Source of the DNA: Xestospongia muta
Taxonomy: Eukaryota > Porifera > Demospongiae > Haplosclerida > Petrosiidae
Assembly (NCBI GenBank): GCA_963693285.1
Contig: OY848917.1
Location: 32,685,245 to 32,749,244 of the forward strand
Direction: 5' to 3'
DNA length: 64,000 nt
Shown here: in pieces, positions 1 through 10,500 of the stretch
Numbering within the stretch: the first letter of the stretch is position 1
Layout of the letters: each line of letters opens with the position of its first letter
Translations under genes and position numbers: made by a program
Notes under the pieces: model-generated
Databases searched by the model: none
What the model was told of the DNA's origin: nothing
What the model saw: only the letters and a program-made list of their open reading frames with translations

Positions 1-105
1 GATCAGACTCTATTAGTTGTCATGACAACAGTATGATTATTTTTGATTATTTAATACAAATATACTTTGTGTATGTCTATTATGTTGCTTTTGTATTTTC
101 TGTAG

Positions 106-215
106 ACAAGAATTGGAGTTCAAGCATCAAAATAAATTTTCTTTTGATTTTAGGAGCTATATGTGTTGCTGTTCTGGCTTATTTTATGTATACTTCACAA
201 CATTCTACTATGTAG
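106..215 (+). CDS. 3' terminal coding exon of an unrecognised gene; hydrophobic C-terminal tail
   Basis: A splice acceptor (ttttctgtag) precedes an exon that reads DKNWSSSIKINFLLILGAIC, continues through a hydrophobic run, and ends STM-stop at 213-215. About 20 uninterrupted hydrophobic residues close to the C-terminus look like a single membrane anchor with a short lumenal or cytosolic tail. An AATAAA lies about 50 bp after the stop, which supports a true 3' end. The rest of the gene would lie left of the window. I do not recognise the family from 36 residues. The reading frame is also open upstream to 33, but that part looks like intron. Confidence 0.45.
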
Positions 216-266
216 AAGACATGGAAACATTTAAGATTTAGTTAATGACAATAAGTTCTTGTAATT

Positions 267-272
267 AATAAA
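267..272 (+). promoter_or_regulatory. Polyadenylation signal AATAAA
   Basis: An exact AATAAA hexamer follows the stop codon at 213-215 and fits as the 3' end signal of the partial gene at the left edge. AT-rich DNA makes chance matches common, so the position relative to the stop is the main support. Confidence 0.35.
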
Positions 273-477
273 TTTTATATATTACTACAACAACATTATT
301 AACAACTGCAATACCAATATAATGGAAATGCAATCCAGACACTATAACTGGACATACAGATTGAGTGAAATTTTCAAACAAAATTCCGTACCTATACATT
401 GCCCATAACACATACATCTCATCTAAATTATCAAAGTACATAATGATGACATGTCTCTATATTTAATTTTACTCACA

Positions 478-650
478 ACCAGTACAGCCAATACAACCAG
501 ACCACCAATACAATCAGTATGTACAGCTTATACAATCAGACAACCAATACAACCAGTACAGCTAATACAACTAACAAAAGCAAGTAACAACTATTACAAC
601 TAGTACATGTAATGAATATCACTGATACATTCAGTACAACTTAGTGGAAT
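478..650 (+). repeat. Degenerate tandem repeat, CAATACAACCAGTA-like
   Basis: Repeated variants of a roughly 14-base word (CAATACAACCAGTA, CAATACAATCAGTA, TAATACAACTA) run through this stretch. The rest of 273-1246 is AT-rich DNA in which I see no gene. Confidence 0.5.
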
Positions 651-1246
651 ATCTAATATATAAAAGTTTAGAAATTCTAATTCTGATGATGCAGAAGTTC
701 CTTTAATGTGTTTTGGATCCCCTGCTGTTGTATATAAAACTAGTTCAGTGTCATTGATGTCAGTGGTAATGAGATGAGAACCACTACTGTTTGATGAAAA
801 TGACTAGTGTCTTTTATGACAACATTTGGTGATTATGTCATTTGTCATGTCTTATATTATGTAATAATAATGTAGTAAGAAACTTGTACTGTCTTAACAA
901 TTAATTTATTCAATCTTTACAATATTCTATTTACTGTGTTATTGTTGGTTTAAAGTTCCTAATTATAAATTATTATTACAATCATTTTATGTGTACACAT
1001 ATACAGTGACAGATCACTACACAATTAGAAATAATGTACAGGTCAACTCTTACCTTTCATATAACAAGGTAAGTGACTTTACATAACTCATTTGAAAGTA
1101 ATTGAAAAGAGGTACACATTCTCTTTAGCCATGGACATTAATAATGGAAATGAATAGCTTATCCAGGTGTCTGTAGAATCACTTGACTCTATAATCAATT
1201 CTATTGAATAGCAACAAGTACTGGGTAAAAAATGAGGAACCTTAAG

Positions 1247-1991
1247 TTAGTTGATGAGCAGATTGACTTTCAGGTTGTTTATGTTAAGTGTGTCTAGTAC
1301 TGTGTATGGTGTGGATAATTCTGAATAATGAATAATGTTGTTAATATGACTAATGCCATCTCTGTCTTGTTTGGTAATAAGCAGTAGAGCTGCCTTTGTT
1401 TTCTCTTTCATCATCAGCTTAACAAAGGCTTTCAAAAGTTTTAAATCATCAAATTGTTTGTAATGAAAACAGGTATGGGAAGTCATTCTTGAATATTTCT
1501 CCATATAAGGATAAGATTCTCTATCTTTCCTACTTGTCAAAGGTTTAGTCTTCTTTCTAGCCATCACACAGAGTCTTTAGATTCAGTGTTCTAGTACGTT
1601 AACTGTAAGAGAAGTAGTCGCATAACTGTTGTTAGTTTGAGTGTAATTGATTCCAATACTGACAATTCAGCATGTGCTTTGAATAATTCGGCTTTAACAA
1701 ATACCCCCAATGGATTCAGGAAGATGTTAGGTCTCTTGTGTACATATTCTAAATAAGTCTTCCCTAATTTCTAGCATCTCTGTTGGTTACAGGTTGATGG
1801 GCAGCAATTGATGTATTCTCTTCCAGCCTTGACACATGTACATCTAACACAACAGTCATAGCATATGCAGGGACAGCATATACTAGCATAGGGTCTTCTG
1901 AATTGTTAAGTTGATTTTTGAGTAAAGAGTTAGAAGAGACACAAGTGTAAAAGTGAAAATAAGTATCAGAGAGAGGTTTGAGAGTAGACAT
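1247..1991 (-). pseudogene. Frameshifted coding relic, family not recognised
   Basis: Three consecutive minus-strand segments read like protein but are in different frames. Segment 1 (1991 to about 1765) includes EDPMLVYAVPAYAMTVVLDV. Segment 2 (about 1765-1590), one base out of frame, includes NPLGVFVKAELFKAHAELSV and stops at TAG. Segment 3 (1567-1247) starts MMARKKTKPLTSRKDRESYP and runs 106 codons to a stop. No convincing splice sites separate segments 1 and 2, so a frameshift is the simpler reading. It could be an old processed or duplicated gene. A cluster of small exons cannot be excluded. Function unknown. Confidence 0.35.
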
Positions 1992-2586
1992 GGAGTTACT
2001 TGGTTTTAAAAAGCTAGTTGAATATACAGGACTTTTTAAATTCTTGTCTTAATCTTGTGTCTATTACCACTAATCTCTAATAATCATTATGTAACTTAAG
2101 TTAAAGTGATAAAGATGGACAACACTACACTATATTGTAGATACTTGCTGTAGTTCTATATACAACTACATATGATCAACAAACAACATTATAAATATAA
2201 TATAGTTGTGACATCACATGTTATTTGGGCTTTAAGACGTTTGCCAGTCAAAACTGTAGATATACATGTATATACCAGTGACTCCTGTATTTACAAATGG
2301 AGAATATTTCATGACTATAAATGGATAATTTATTAATCATGTAGTCTGTAAATCTACTACTGTTCATGTAATATTGTTAGAAGTTTATAAAAACGTGATG
2401 ATTTTTGGATGGTCACCTTTATCACATTAATTTCTATTTTGTGACATGTGTCTGTTGTGATACACAGTCAATCATATAATGTTGTGTGATAATATTGTTG
2501 ATGTTTGTGATCTCTCTGCATTAATATATGTATTTGTGAAACTGTTAGATGAATTATTGCCAAGGCTTCTCTTGTTGTTATCAGAG
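1992..2586. other. Intergenic, nothing recognised
   Basis: AT-rich sequence with no sustained open frame, RNA gene or repeat that I can support on either strand. Confidence 0.5.
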
Positions 2587-2708
2587 AACCCAATTTTTAC
2601 ATTGTAATGCTAAGTTGAACTGTACCTGCAAACGCTTGAACATCTTCGAAGATGTTCAAGCGTTTGCAGGTACAGTTCAACTTAGCATTACAATGTAAAA
2701 ATTGGGTT
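2587..2708. repeat. Perfect 122-bp palindrome (61-bp arms, no spacer)
   Basis: The left arm 2587-2647 and right arm 2648-2708 are exact reverse complements meeting at TTC|GAA. The first mismatch is at 2586/2709. Outside the arms the flanks show only weak mirrored similarity (TTGTTGTTATCAG versus GTTACCACAATAA). A foldback of this perfection is either very young, kept by conversion, or an assembly/cloning foldback artefact. No coding content is seen in it. Confidence 0.9.
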
Positions 2709-4314
2709 GTTACCACAATAACCTTAACAACCATAGGAGATAGCGAGTTGTTTCTAGAACATCAGTGAGAGGTTGTGGTTTGTTAAGTATTGTCACACAT
2801 GTAAACTGCTTGTTGGAAAAGTGTTAGTATATAATCTTAAGGTTAGTTACTGAACAGCAAGTCAAGATGTATGCATATTTCCTTTAAAAGAGTTCAAAAC
2901 AAAGTATGACTATGTAGCATTCACTAATTTTTGTGTTTTAATAATAATTGTCAAAATGTTATTGAATGAAAGCAGATAACAAAAATAACATGTTACAACA
3001 GGAAAAAAATGAAACTTACAGATACAATGTGTTAGATATATGAAACTTACAAACAATAGTTAGCAGTTAGCATGGATGATTGTACATGTAATTGTCTGAT
3101 AAAGTACAGTGTAGAATGATATCTGTTCATTTTGTCTAGGTCAATAAAGTATATTTGGAAGTTGTTTTAATGATATAACATATACATGATAATGAATGTT
3201 AAACTTGATGGTCGTATAACAGTGACAATATCAAAATAGGTGGTTTCCTCCAATGATGTATATGTGACATAACCTGGCAAACACAGGGTGATGCATCTTT
3301 GACATCATCAACTAGAAGTGTGTCATCTGGTTGATAACAGGAAATTATCTGAGAAGTTGGAATTGTTCAATATATCTTTTGATTATGGATAATTAGATGT
3401 ATTAAATTATAATATACATTATTTTGTTTGTTTTGTTTTCATGCACTTTCTCCCATTTGTAAAATTTTTAAGGATAAAAGAGATTTGTTGTTGAACAACT
3501 ATATTTTGTTCTACATGCAATATAGCAGCAGCGTTGTCATATTTAAACCAGTGGGCTTTGACAACAACCCATTTTTACAGCGTGGTCAAGTTGCATGTTC
3601 CATTCAGATAAGGCTGAAACTACCAGTGTATTAAATTTTTTTATAGCATCAGACAGCTTTGTACAATGTGATTATATATTCTTTGTTTTATCATATTTAT
3701 AAGAATCATTTTAAAATAGAATTTTTGCAACAAAAATTGCAAAAGTAAACGTGATCCTATTGAAATATAATTAACAATTTTTCCTTCAAATAAAAGTTAG
3801 ACATATTTGTTTAATAGACTGGATCAACAATGATCTGCTAAGTTAAAGCAACAATTTCATGTACCAAGAAAGAATATAAGTAAATAAGAAAAAACTTTAA
3901 TAAAAAGTAAAAAATCAATGTTTATCAGCACTACTCTGTCATGTAACCAGTACTGTCTATACTATGTCATACCAACAACTGGCTCAAACTAGAAGTTGCA
4001 TCTAATACAAGTACAAGTAGATGACATCAGAGTGACTAGATTCCAATTAGCATAGCAAAAGTGTTGTCACATTACTTTGGGCTAGTCACCTCAACAGATC
4101 TTGTACCACTGACATCAAGTGATCAGCAAGGATGGCACTACAATCCATTGTTTATTACACAATCATTATTACATAACATAATAAAGTGTGATCAATTTTG
4201 TTCATGATTAATTGTTATACAAATAAATCAAAACTTAAAATCAACTCAAAGTTGATGTGTCCTTTCAAGGACAATATGAGACTATCCTTAAATCCATTAT
4301 AATGTGAATGTACG

Positions 4315-4317
<3 letters not shown>
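2709..4317. other. Intergenic, nothing recognised
   Basis: AT-rich DNA. A weak coding-like stretch on the plus strand near 3525-3634 lacks splice context and I do not call it a gene. No repeats with clear boundaries are seen. Confidence 0.4.

Positions 4318-4376
<59 letters not shown>
4318..4376 (+). repeat. (GA)n microsatellite
   Basis: Uninterrupted GA dinucleotide repeat, about 29 units, directly visible. Confidence 0.97.
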
Positions 4377-4379
<3 letters not shown>

Positions 4380-4921
4380 CAAATAGACTAAGTAGCTAGA
4401 CCTGTCTCACAGGAAAATAACAGACTTGGTGTTTTATTATACCCAGTAACTGGTTTCCTATAAGGGCCTGTAAAGAAACCAACACATCCTCAAATTAAAG
4501 TTACTAGAACAGAGCCTTCTAAACAAGAAGATGGTTGTTGGTGAAGATTATGTACATACTACTGTGTTGAGTATTTATTTACCTTGACATTTACTGATAA
4601 ATATTAAAAATATATGTACATGGCCTCTTTTTAGCCACACCTCTCTTAGTACCCACTGTGACAAAAGTCTAGTTTAAACATCTTGATGTAGTCTATAAAT
4701 GTAGAATAGACAGATAGTTAGACACAATTCAGTGTACCAATAAAATAAATTATTTATAAATTATAATTATTATTTAGATCTTGGTGGTATAATATAGTCA
4801 TCATATACTAGTCTAGAATTGTACAAAGCATTGCTGACTGTCAATATATGAACTACAGTAGTAGACACTTTGGGAGGTTGGAACATAGAGATCTAATGTC
4901 TTAATTACAAGTATCACTTAC

Positions 4922-5473
4922 ACTGTCTGGTATATCTACTCTCTTGTTTGTTCTTTGTTCAGCTTCAACATAAGCATCTCTTAATCTCCTACCCACAACA
5001 GCATAACCATATATGGTAATACTAATACAACATTATACTACCTGCATTCTTCCTGTATATCTAATAATTTTCTGTTGAGTACTTTATTCTTCTCTCTCTT
5101 CTCTTAGTTGAAGTTGATTTGAGAGCACTTGGGGGTGTGGTTTGAGGTGTCATTGGGTCTGACTTCTTAACTCAACCCTCTAAACTGTGAATCTAATGAT
5201 GAGGATAATAACACTAACCCCTATGACTAAAAGAATTAATTAAATACCTTGGCAATATCTAATTCTAGTTGATGTGAAGTGCTTTCGAGTTCAGAGACAA
5301 GAAACTGTCCTTGTGATACAAACTTTGTGTTATCTTCTCTCAAACTTGTCATCTTACCTTGTACTGTGTTACAGGAGAGAATAAAGGTCACATCATAATG
5401 ACATCATCACTCACGAATTAGCTAGCAGCTCGTGGACTAGACTGTCTTGGGACAGCACCTCTAGTGAAAGGAC
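4922..5473 (-). CDS. Four minus-strand exons of a coiled-coil protein gene (partial)
   Basis: Four exons join in compatible phases. A is 5415-5473 (VLSLEVLSQDSLVHELLANS, donor GTGAGT). B is 5248-5344 (LREDNTKFVSQGQFLVSELE..., donor GTATTT). C is 5042-5100 (KREKNKVLNRKLLDIQEEC, donor GTAGTA). D is 4922-4988 (RRLRDAYVEAEQRTNKRVDI, donor GTAAGT). Lengths of 59, 97, 59 and 67 bp and phases 0/2/0/2/0 fit without any internal stop. The product is strongly helical and charged with leucine heptads, as in a coiled coil. An ATG six codons into the open frame before exon B could be an alternative start. The 5' and 3' continuations are not identified. The family is not recognised, but consistent phases make this a credible gene. 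Confidence 0.6.
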
Positions 5474-5690
5474 CTACTGGAGGTGAGAAGTATGTTGGAC
5501 AGAGATGACGTGGTAATGTCCATTAATAGTGAATACAATGAGAACTTTAGAAAAGGGTAAATAGATTTTATAGAATAGATTTGTATACAGTTCAGTATTA
5601 GATAGAATTTATTAATACTTTATTAAATATATTATCAATATAGAAATGAATGAATAATGTAGTCACAAGTTCACAATAGCCAAGACAGCT

Positions 5691-5890
5691 NNNNNNNNNN
5701 NNNNNNNNNNNNNNNNNNNNNNNNNNNNNNNNNNNNNNNNNNNNNNNNNNNNNNNNNNNNNNNNNNNNNNNNNNNNNNNNNNNNNNNNNNNNNNNNNNNN
5801 NNNNNNNNNNNNNNNNNNNNNNNNNNNNNNNNNNNNNNNNNNNNNNNNNNNNNNNNNNNNNNNNNNNNNNNNNNNNNNNNNNNNNNNNNN
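5691..5890. other. Assembly gap (200 N)
   Basis: Exactly 200 N characters, probably a placeholder length. It hides the 5' part of the Roc-COR gene that resumes at 5891. Confidence 0.99.
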
Positions 5891-7515
5891 GTCATGCTGC
5901 TGTCCTAGAAAATCTCATGTTGAGCTTGCCTGCTGTATTTTTATTCCTTTTCAAGCTTATTAATTCCATTGAGACGATGAGAAAGGAGTTTTACTACTGG
6001 TTTAACTTCATTGAAAATGCTAGCAAAAGAATTAAGAGTTCAAAGAGATCCCAAATTATTGTCATTGGAAGTCGACTTGACGAGCTGACTACTAGCTTGC
6101 ATCCAATATTTGAATTGGTAGATGAAGTTGTTAAGAAAGCAACCTATTCACAAGAATTCTGTGGGTTTATACCAATGGAAGGTCATCGTCCTGGAGGTAA
6201 AGGAGTCAAAGAGTTTATTGTTACATTGTCAAAGAGCTGTAAAGCTGTTCTTGATCAATCTGACAAAATCAGTTTTTATTGTCACGTCCAGTACTTTTAT
6301 CTGCAGCTTCTTCAATGAGTAGCTATTAGTTTGGAAGAACTGTGTGCTTTGTTAAAAGAGCATAACAATCCTTCTCTTCCATCTGAAATGTCAGTTTTGC
6401 TTGAACTCCTGACCACTCTAAGTGACAAGGGTCTTATCTTATTCCTTAAAAATGAAGAATGTCAAAGTTGGATAGTTATAAAGAGAGAATCGCTGCTATC
6501 AAATATCAATGGTGTTCTCTTTGCTCCAGAAGCAATCAAGTGGGTTTATCGAGATATTGCTAGCAATACTGGTGTTGTACCTCTATCAGCTCTCAAGGAA
6601 ACATTTCCTCATCACAATACTGATATGTTAGTTGGGTTTCTTTTAAGTCTTCAATCATGTCACATGATCAAATCAAGTGCACTTGATGATCTTGAAACTA
6701 ACATATCAACGTCAGTACCTCTGAAATTAGATGATCTCCTATTTTTTCCAGCACTTGTCAGTGCTGAACCTCCCACTGATATCAAAATAAAGAATGGGTT
6801 AGGATTATGTCTTTGGTGTCCTGATCCCAATGAATTTCTCTCTACACGATTTTTTCACATCCTCCTACTTTGCATTGCCTATTTTTACTGCCTCCCTCCT
6901 CGAAAGAAACCTGGTGTAGTTAATGTCACTAACCCTGCTGTACAAAAGTTAGCTCATCGTTGTACAGTATGGACTAATGGTATATATTGGAGGAACAAAT
7001 TTGAGGTTGTAGTTGAAGTGTCTGAGCACAATCGTTGTGTTACAGTACTTACATCAAATAAGGATATGGATGAAAGTCGCAAAGTTTTTAACTCAGTCAT
7101 TAAGAAAATCCTGAGTCTTAAGGAGCAGTTTTGTTCATGTACAAGTGATGAATATATGATTGCACCAGATCAGGTATCCACTGCTTATACTCTTGAGGTC
7201 TGTGTACTCACTCTTTATTCAATGGAAGATGTTGCTGTTGCTGTTGTTACTAAAGATGATATTATGGATGTGAATGGCACTGCACTTGCTGTCGAAGAAA
7301 TTGTAGGAAATAAAGATCCATTTCTTCTTATTGCTCCTTTGGTAACAAAAGCATTGTTCAATACAAGTAATGCTGAGTTACCAGTTCAAGACGATTATCT
7401 TCAACACATTCAAGATGTCTGTGGTGACACATTTTTATTACCTGTCGGATGTACTCACATCAAAATAAAGGATCACTGCAGCAGTTTGAGTGTCTTTGCT
7501 GGACGTAATCCTTTG
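5891..7515 (+). CDS. Roc-COR exon with in-frame TGA
   Basis: The frame is open from the gap edge (HAAVLENLM...) to the donor at 7515|gtaagt, 541 codons, interrupted only by TGA at 6316-6318. The first part contains YYWFNFIENASKRIK and QIIVIGSRLDEL, matching the end of a Ras-like Roc domain where SRLDEL replaces the usual NKxD/HxD motif. After the TGA comes a clear COR domain with SLEELCALLKEHN, LLTTLSDKGLILFLKNEEC, NINGVLFAPEAIKWV, NTGVVPLSALKETFPHHNTD and DMLVGFLLSL. The two halves are collinear and in the same frame, so the TGA is a point lesion inside COR, not an exon boundary. The P-loop would lie in the gap. Confidence 0.75.
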
Positions 7516-10500
7516 GTAAGTGAATGTAATATTATTTATTTACTTTTAGTGTACACATAACAATGTACATGTAGTTTTAATATTGAACATTATCTTATTG
7601 TACTGCTTTATCTACATCATGTACAGGATCTTGCCTCACCTCCATTAACTAAATATGACATTGAATGTGCCTCTAAATCACTTGTTAAGAAAACACGCCA
7701 AGGTATGTCTACTTTACAATGCTGTATTACATACTAACTGATAGGGTCTGATATTTCGGCAATGACTACTAGTCTAATCAGCTCTCCTTCAACAGGTAAT
7801 AAGTCCTATAGTGTAATATAATACAGTACTAGAAAACATATTATGTAAGACTACATTCTTATAGTAGTTTACTAAATGTATGATATTCCTTTCAATGATA
7901 TTTTAATATGTTCATTATCTTGCCAACTTTATTGATGAGCTTATAATAATTACTTAATTAATGCAATGTTTTTCTGTTTCAAGGGTATTCAACTACCATA
8001 TCTTTAAAACTCACTGATTCCTGTTAAAGTGACAATGAATCAAATTAAATCATGCACATAAACTCCTGAAGCAACCAACTACAAATGCTAAAACAATTGA
8101 GCTTTTTATTCAACTTTCTAGAATTATAATCTCTATTACTAGCTCTCCAATTGTCAAAACACATTTTTACTTTAAATTAGCATCTTTAAATGTATTATAA
8201 GGTTATGTTTTCATTATTTTTTGGTTCAGATAAAGATTATAAAACATCTGGTGACAAGCCAATTGGTGAGGTAAGCTTTACAGTTTATTTCAAAGAAAAA
8301 GTAAACACATTATGCCTTACCAAAATAATTTGTGTATGTATGGTGACTAGATGAAGTAATTTTGTTTTTATTGGACGTATTTATTCAGTTTACAAACACA
8401 TCTTTTTAAAATATTTATATATATTGTTTATATATTACTAGAATCAAAAACTACTCACAGCTGCTCAGAATGGAGACATTAATGGAGTGACATTAGCTTT
8501 TGAAAATGGAGCCAATGTGAAATTTTGCAATGAAGTAATTAATCAGTTAATTCACTGCTTAATATAATATTTGCATTAATTTTTAGGATGAGATGACAGC
8601 TTTGCATATTGCTGCAAGCGAAGGCCACTCAGAGATAGTCATTATGATCCTGCAATTAAATGTAAATCCTGATATTGTTAACAAGGTAGTTTATCTTATT
8701 GCAATATGATAGATTGCTAGATTACAATATATCATACCAGCAGAAGTCTGGTATATGTCAACTTTTTATTAGTAGCTAAGACGTTCCTTGATATTTTTCA
8801 TTAATGGCTATTGCTGTTCTAACAAATCCATAGAATATATTATAAGTAATATATATATATCATAATATATATTATTTTATTCAAATCTGCAGAATGGCTT
8901 TTCATTTTGCTACATTTCAATCTGAGATTTTGACTACATTCACTAAGATAAATTTAAGCTAAATTATCTTTATGCAGGTCTATCTACCCTAAAATGCCTT
9001 TTTCAGTGAAATATTTTAGTTTGTAGTCACCTTGGTTACCATCACCATAATATTTGTGTCTTGTTTATGTGTACTTTTGTTGTTTCGCTACTATATTTTA
9101 CCCTTTGTTAGTTCACGTTAAATGGTTTACTTCCAGTTAAAACCATCCCATGATCATTGAGGGTCTTGTTTGTAATTCTAGCCATGTTGACTATCACATT
9201 CAACAAAATGTTTTTGTCTTCAAGAATACCAAACTATCCTCAAAACAGTTTACACACATGTGTGTACACAGTTTACAGGCATGTATATGTTATATAAACC
9301 TGCCAATGAAGGAATCTGTAAAAGAATTTGCCCAATGATATATATGTGTGTGTGTGTGTAGCATGATGTGACTCATAGTCCTTATAGTTTTAATAGTATC
9401 AGTTCCATATACACCTCATAGCATGTTAATATTTGAAAATATTGTAGCTGACTGCTTAAATAGCTACTTCTTCATATACCGCAAAGCAACAAGTCTATCC
9501 AGATCTGATGACAAGTGTTAGCAGTTTTCTCATTATTGACAGGTTTATTAGCATATAAAAAACTATTACTCAATTGCCGCATAGTGAGAAATTTTACCTA
9601 ATATTTGCATGAAAGATTAGTGTAAGTAGATGGGATTCCTTGTGATGATCACATTTGTTAACTTTAGGTAACTTTTTTGGCAGCATAATCACATAATTTT
9701 GCGTGTAATTGAACACACCCATGCACAACATAGACACTCACAAACACATTCATCAATTGGAAAAGACAAAAGGACTGATAAGAGGATTGCTGATGCTGTT
9801 TATTCCTATCTCCTCTCACTTCAGAACACCAACAGACTATCTAAAGATGATAAGTCCAAAGAAATGGCATTGAGTGACAAATGGCTGGTGGCTTCTTTGT
9901 ATGGGCAGTAGTGGTTCTGGTGTTTCATAATAAGACAGGTCTTGTTGCAAAAGGCAATTTAACAAGCTTTACAAGCAGAGCCATTAGATGATGTTTTTAC
10001 CTTTATCCATGACAAGAATAGAACTAACAGAAATCATTGAGCAGAATAAGAAAAATGAAAAAAGGAAAACAAATCCTGGGGTTGCAAAGGCTGTCTACTT
10101 GAGATTGAGACACATGCATGGTCACATGCTGATCACATGACTCATCTAATCTACAAGAGTATCGACAGCAAATGAGGAGTGGCTCTTTTAATGCTAACTA
10201 CAATTACAGATGTTATAAATATCCTAAGATAGAAAACCTGAGTGCCATTAGAGTAGAATCATTTGTGACAACAACTTGAGATATTTATGTACAAGACATA
10301 ATGACTTATTATAATATTTAGTTTAGCTTTTTATGCCACTATACAGTTTAACATATACTGTTATCACAGCCAAAACAGGAAAGATAAGCATAGATATATG
10401 ATGCAATGAGTTTGTGTTGTATATAAATATTGTTGTATATAGTACATTGCATAGTATTATGTTAATATCATATTAGAAGAGGATATATAGTGGATATAGT

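Noticed and set aside
3428..3634. Possible small gene near 3428
   Set aside because: Only 68 codons, no splice context, no recognisable motif; composition is not distinct from background.
5671..5895. Open frame across the N gap
   Set aside because: It consists of unknown bases and carries no information.
6316..6318. TGA as selenocysteine or programmed readthrough in Roc-COR
   Set aside because: No Sec protein of this family is known, no SECIS-like element is apparent, and other nonsense and frameshift lesions in the gene point to decay.
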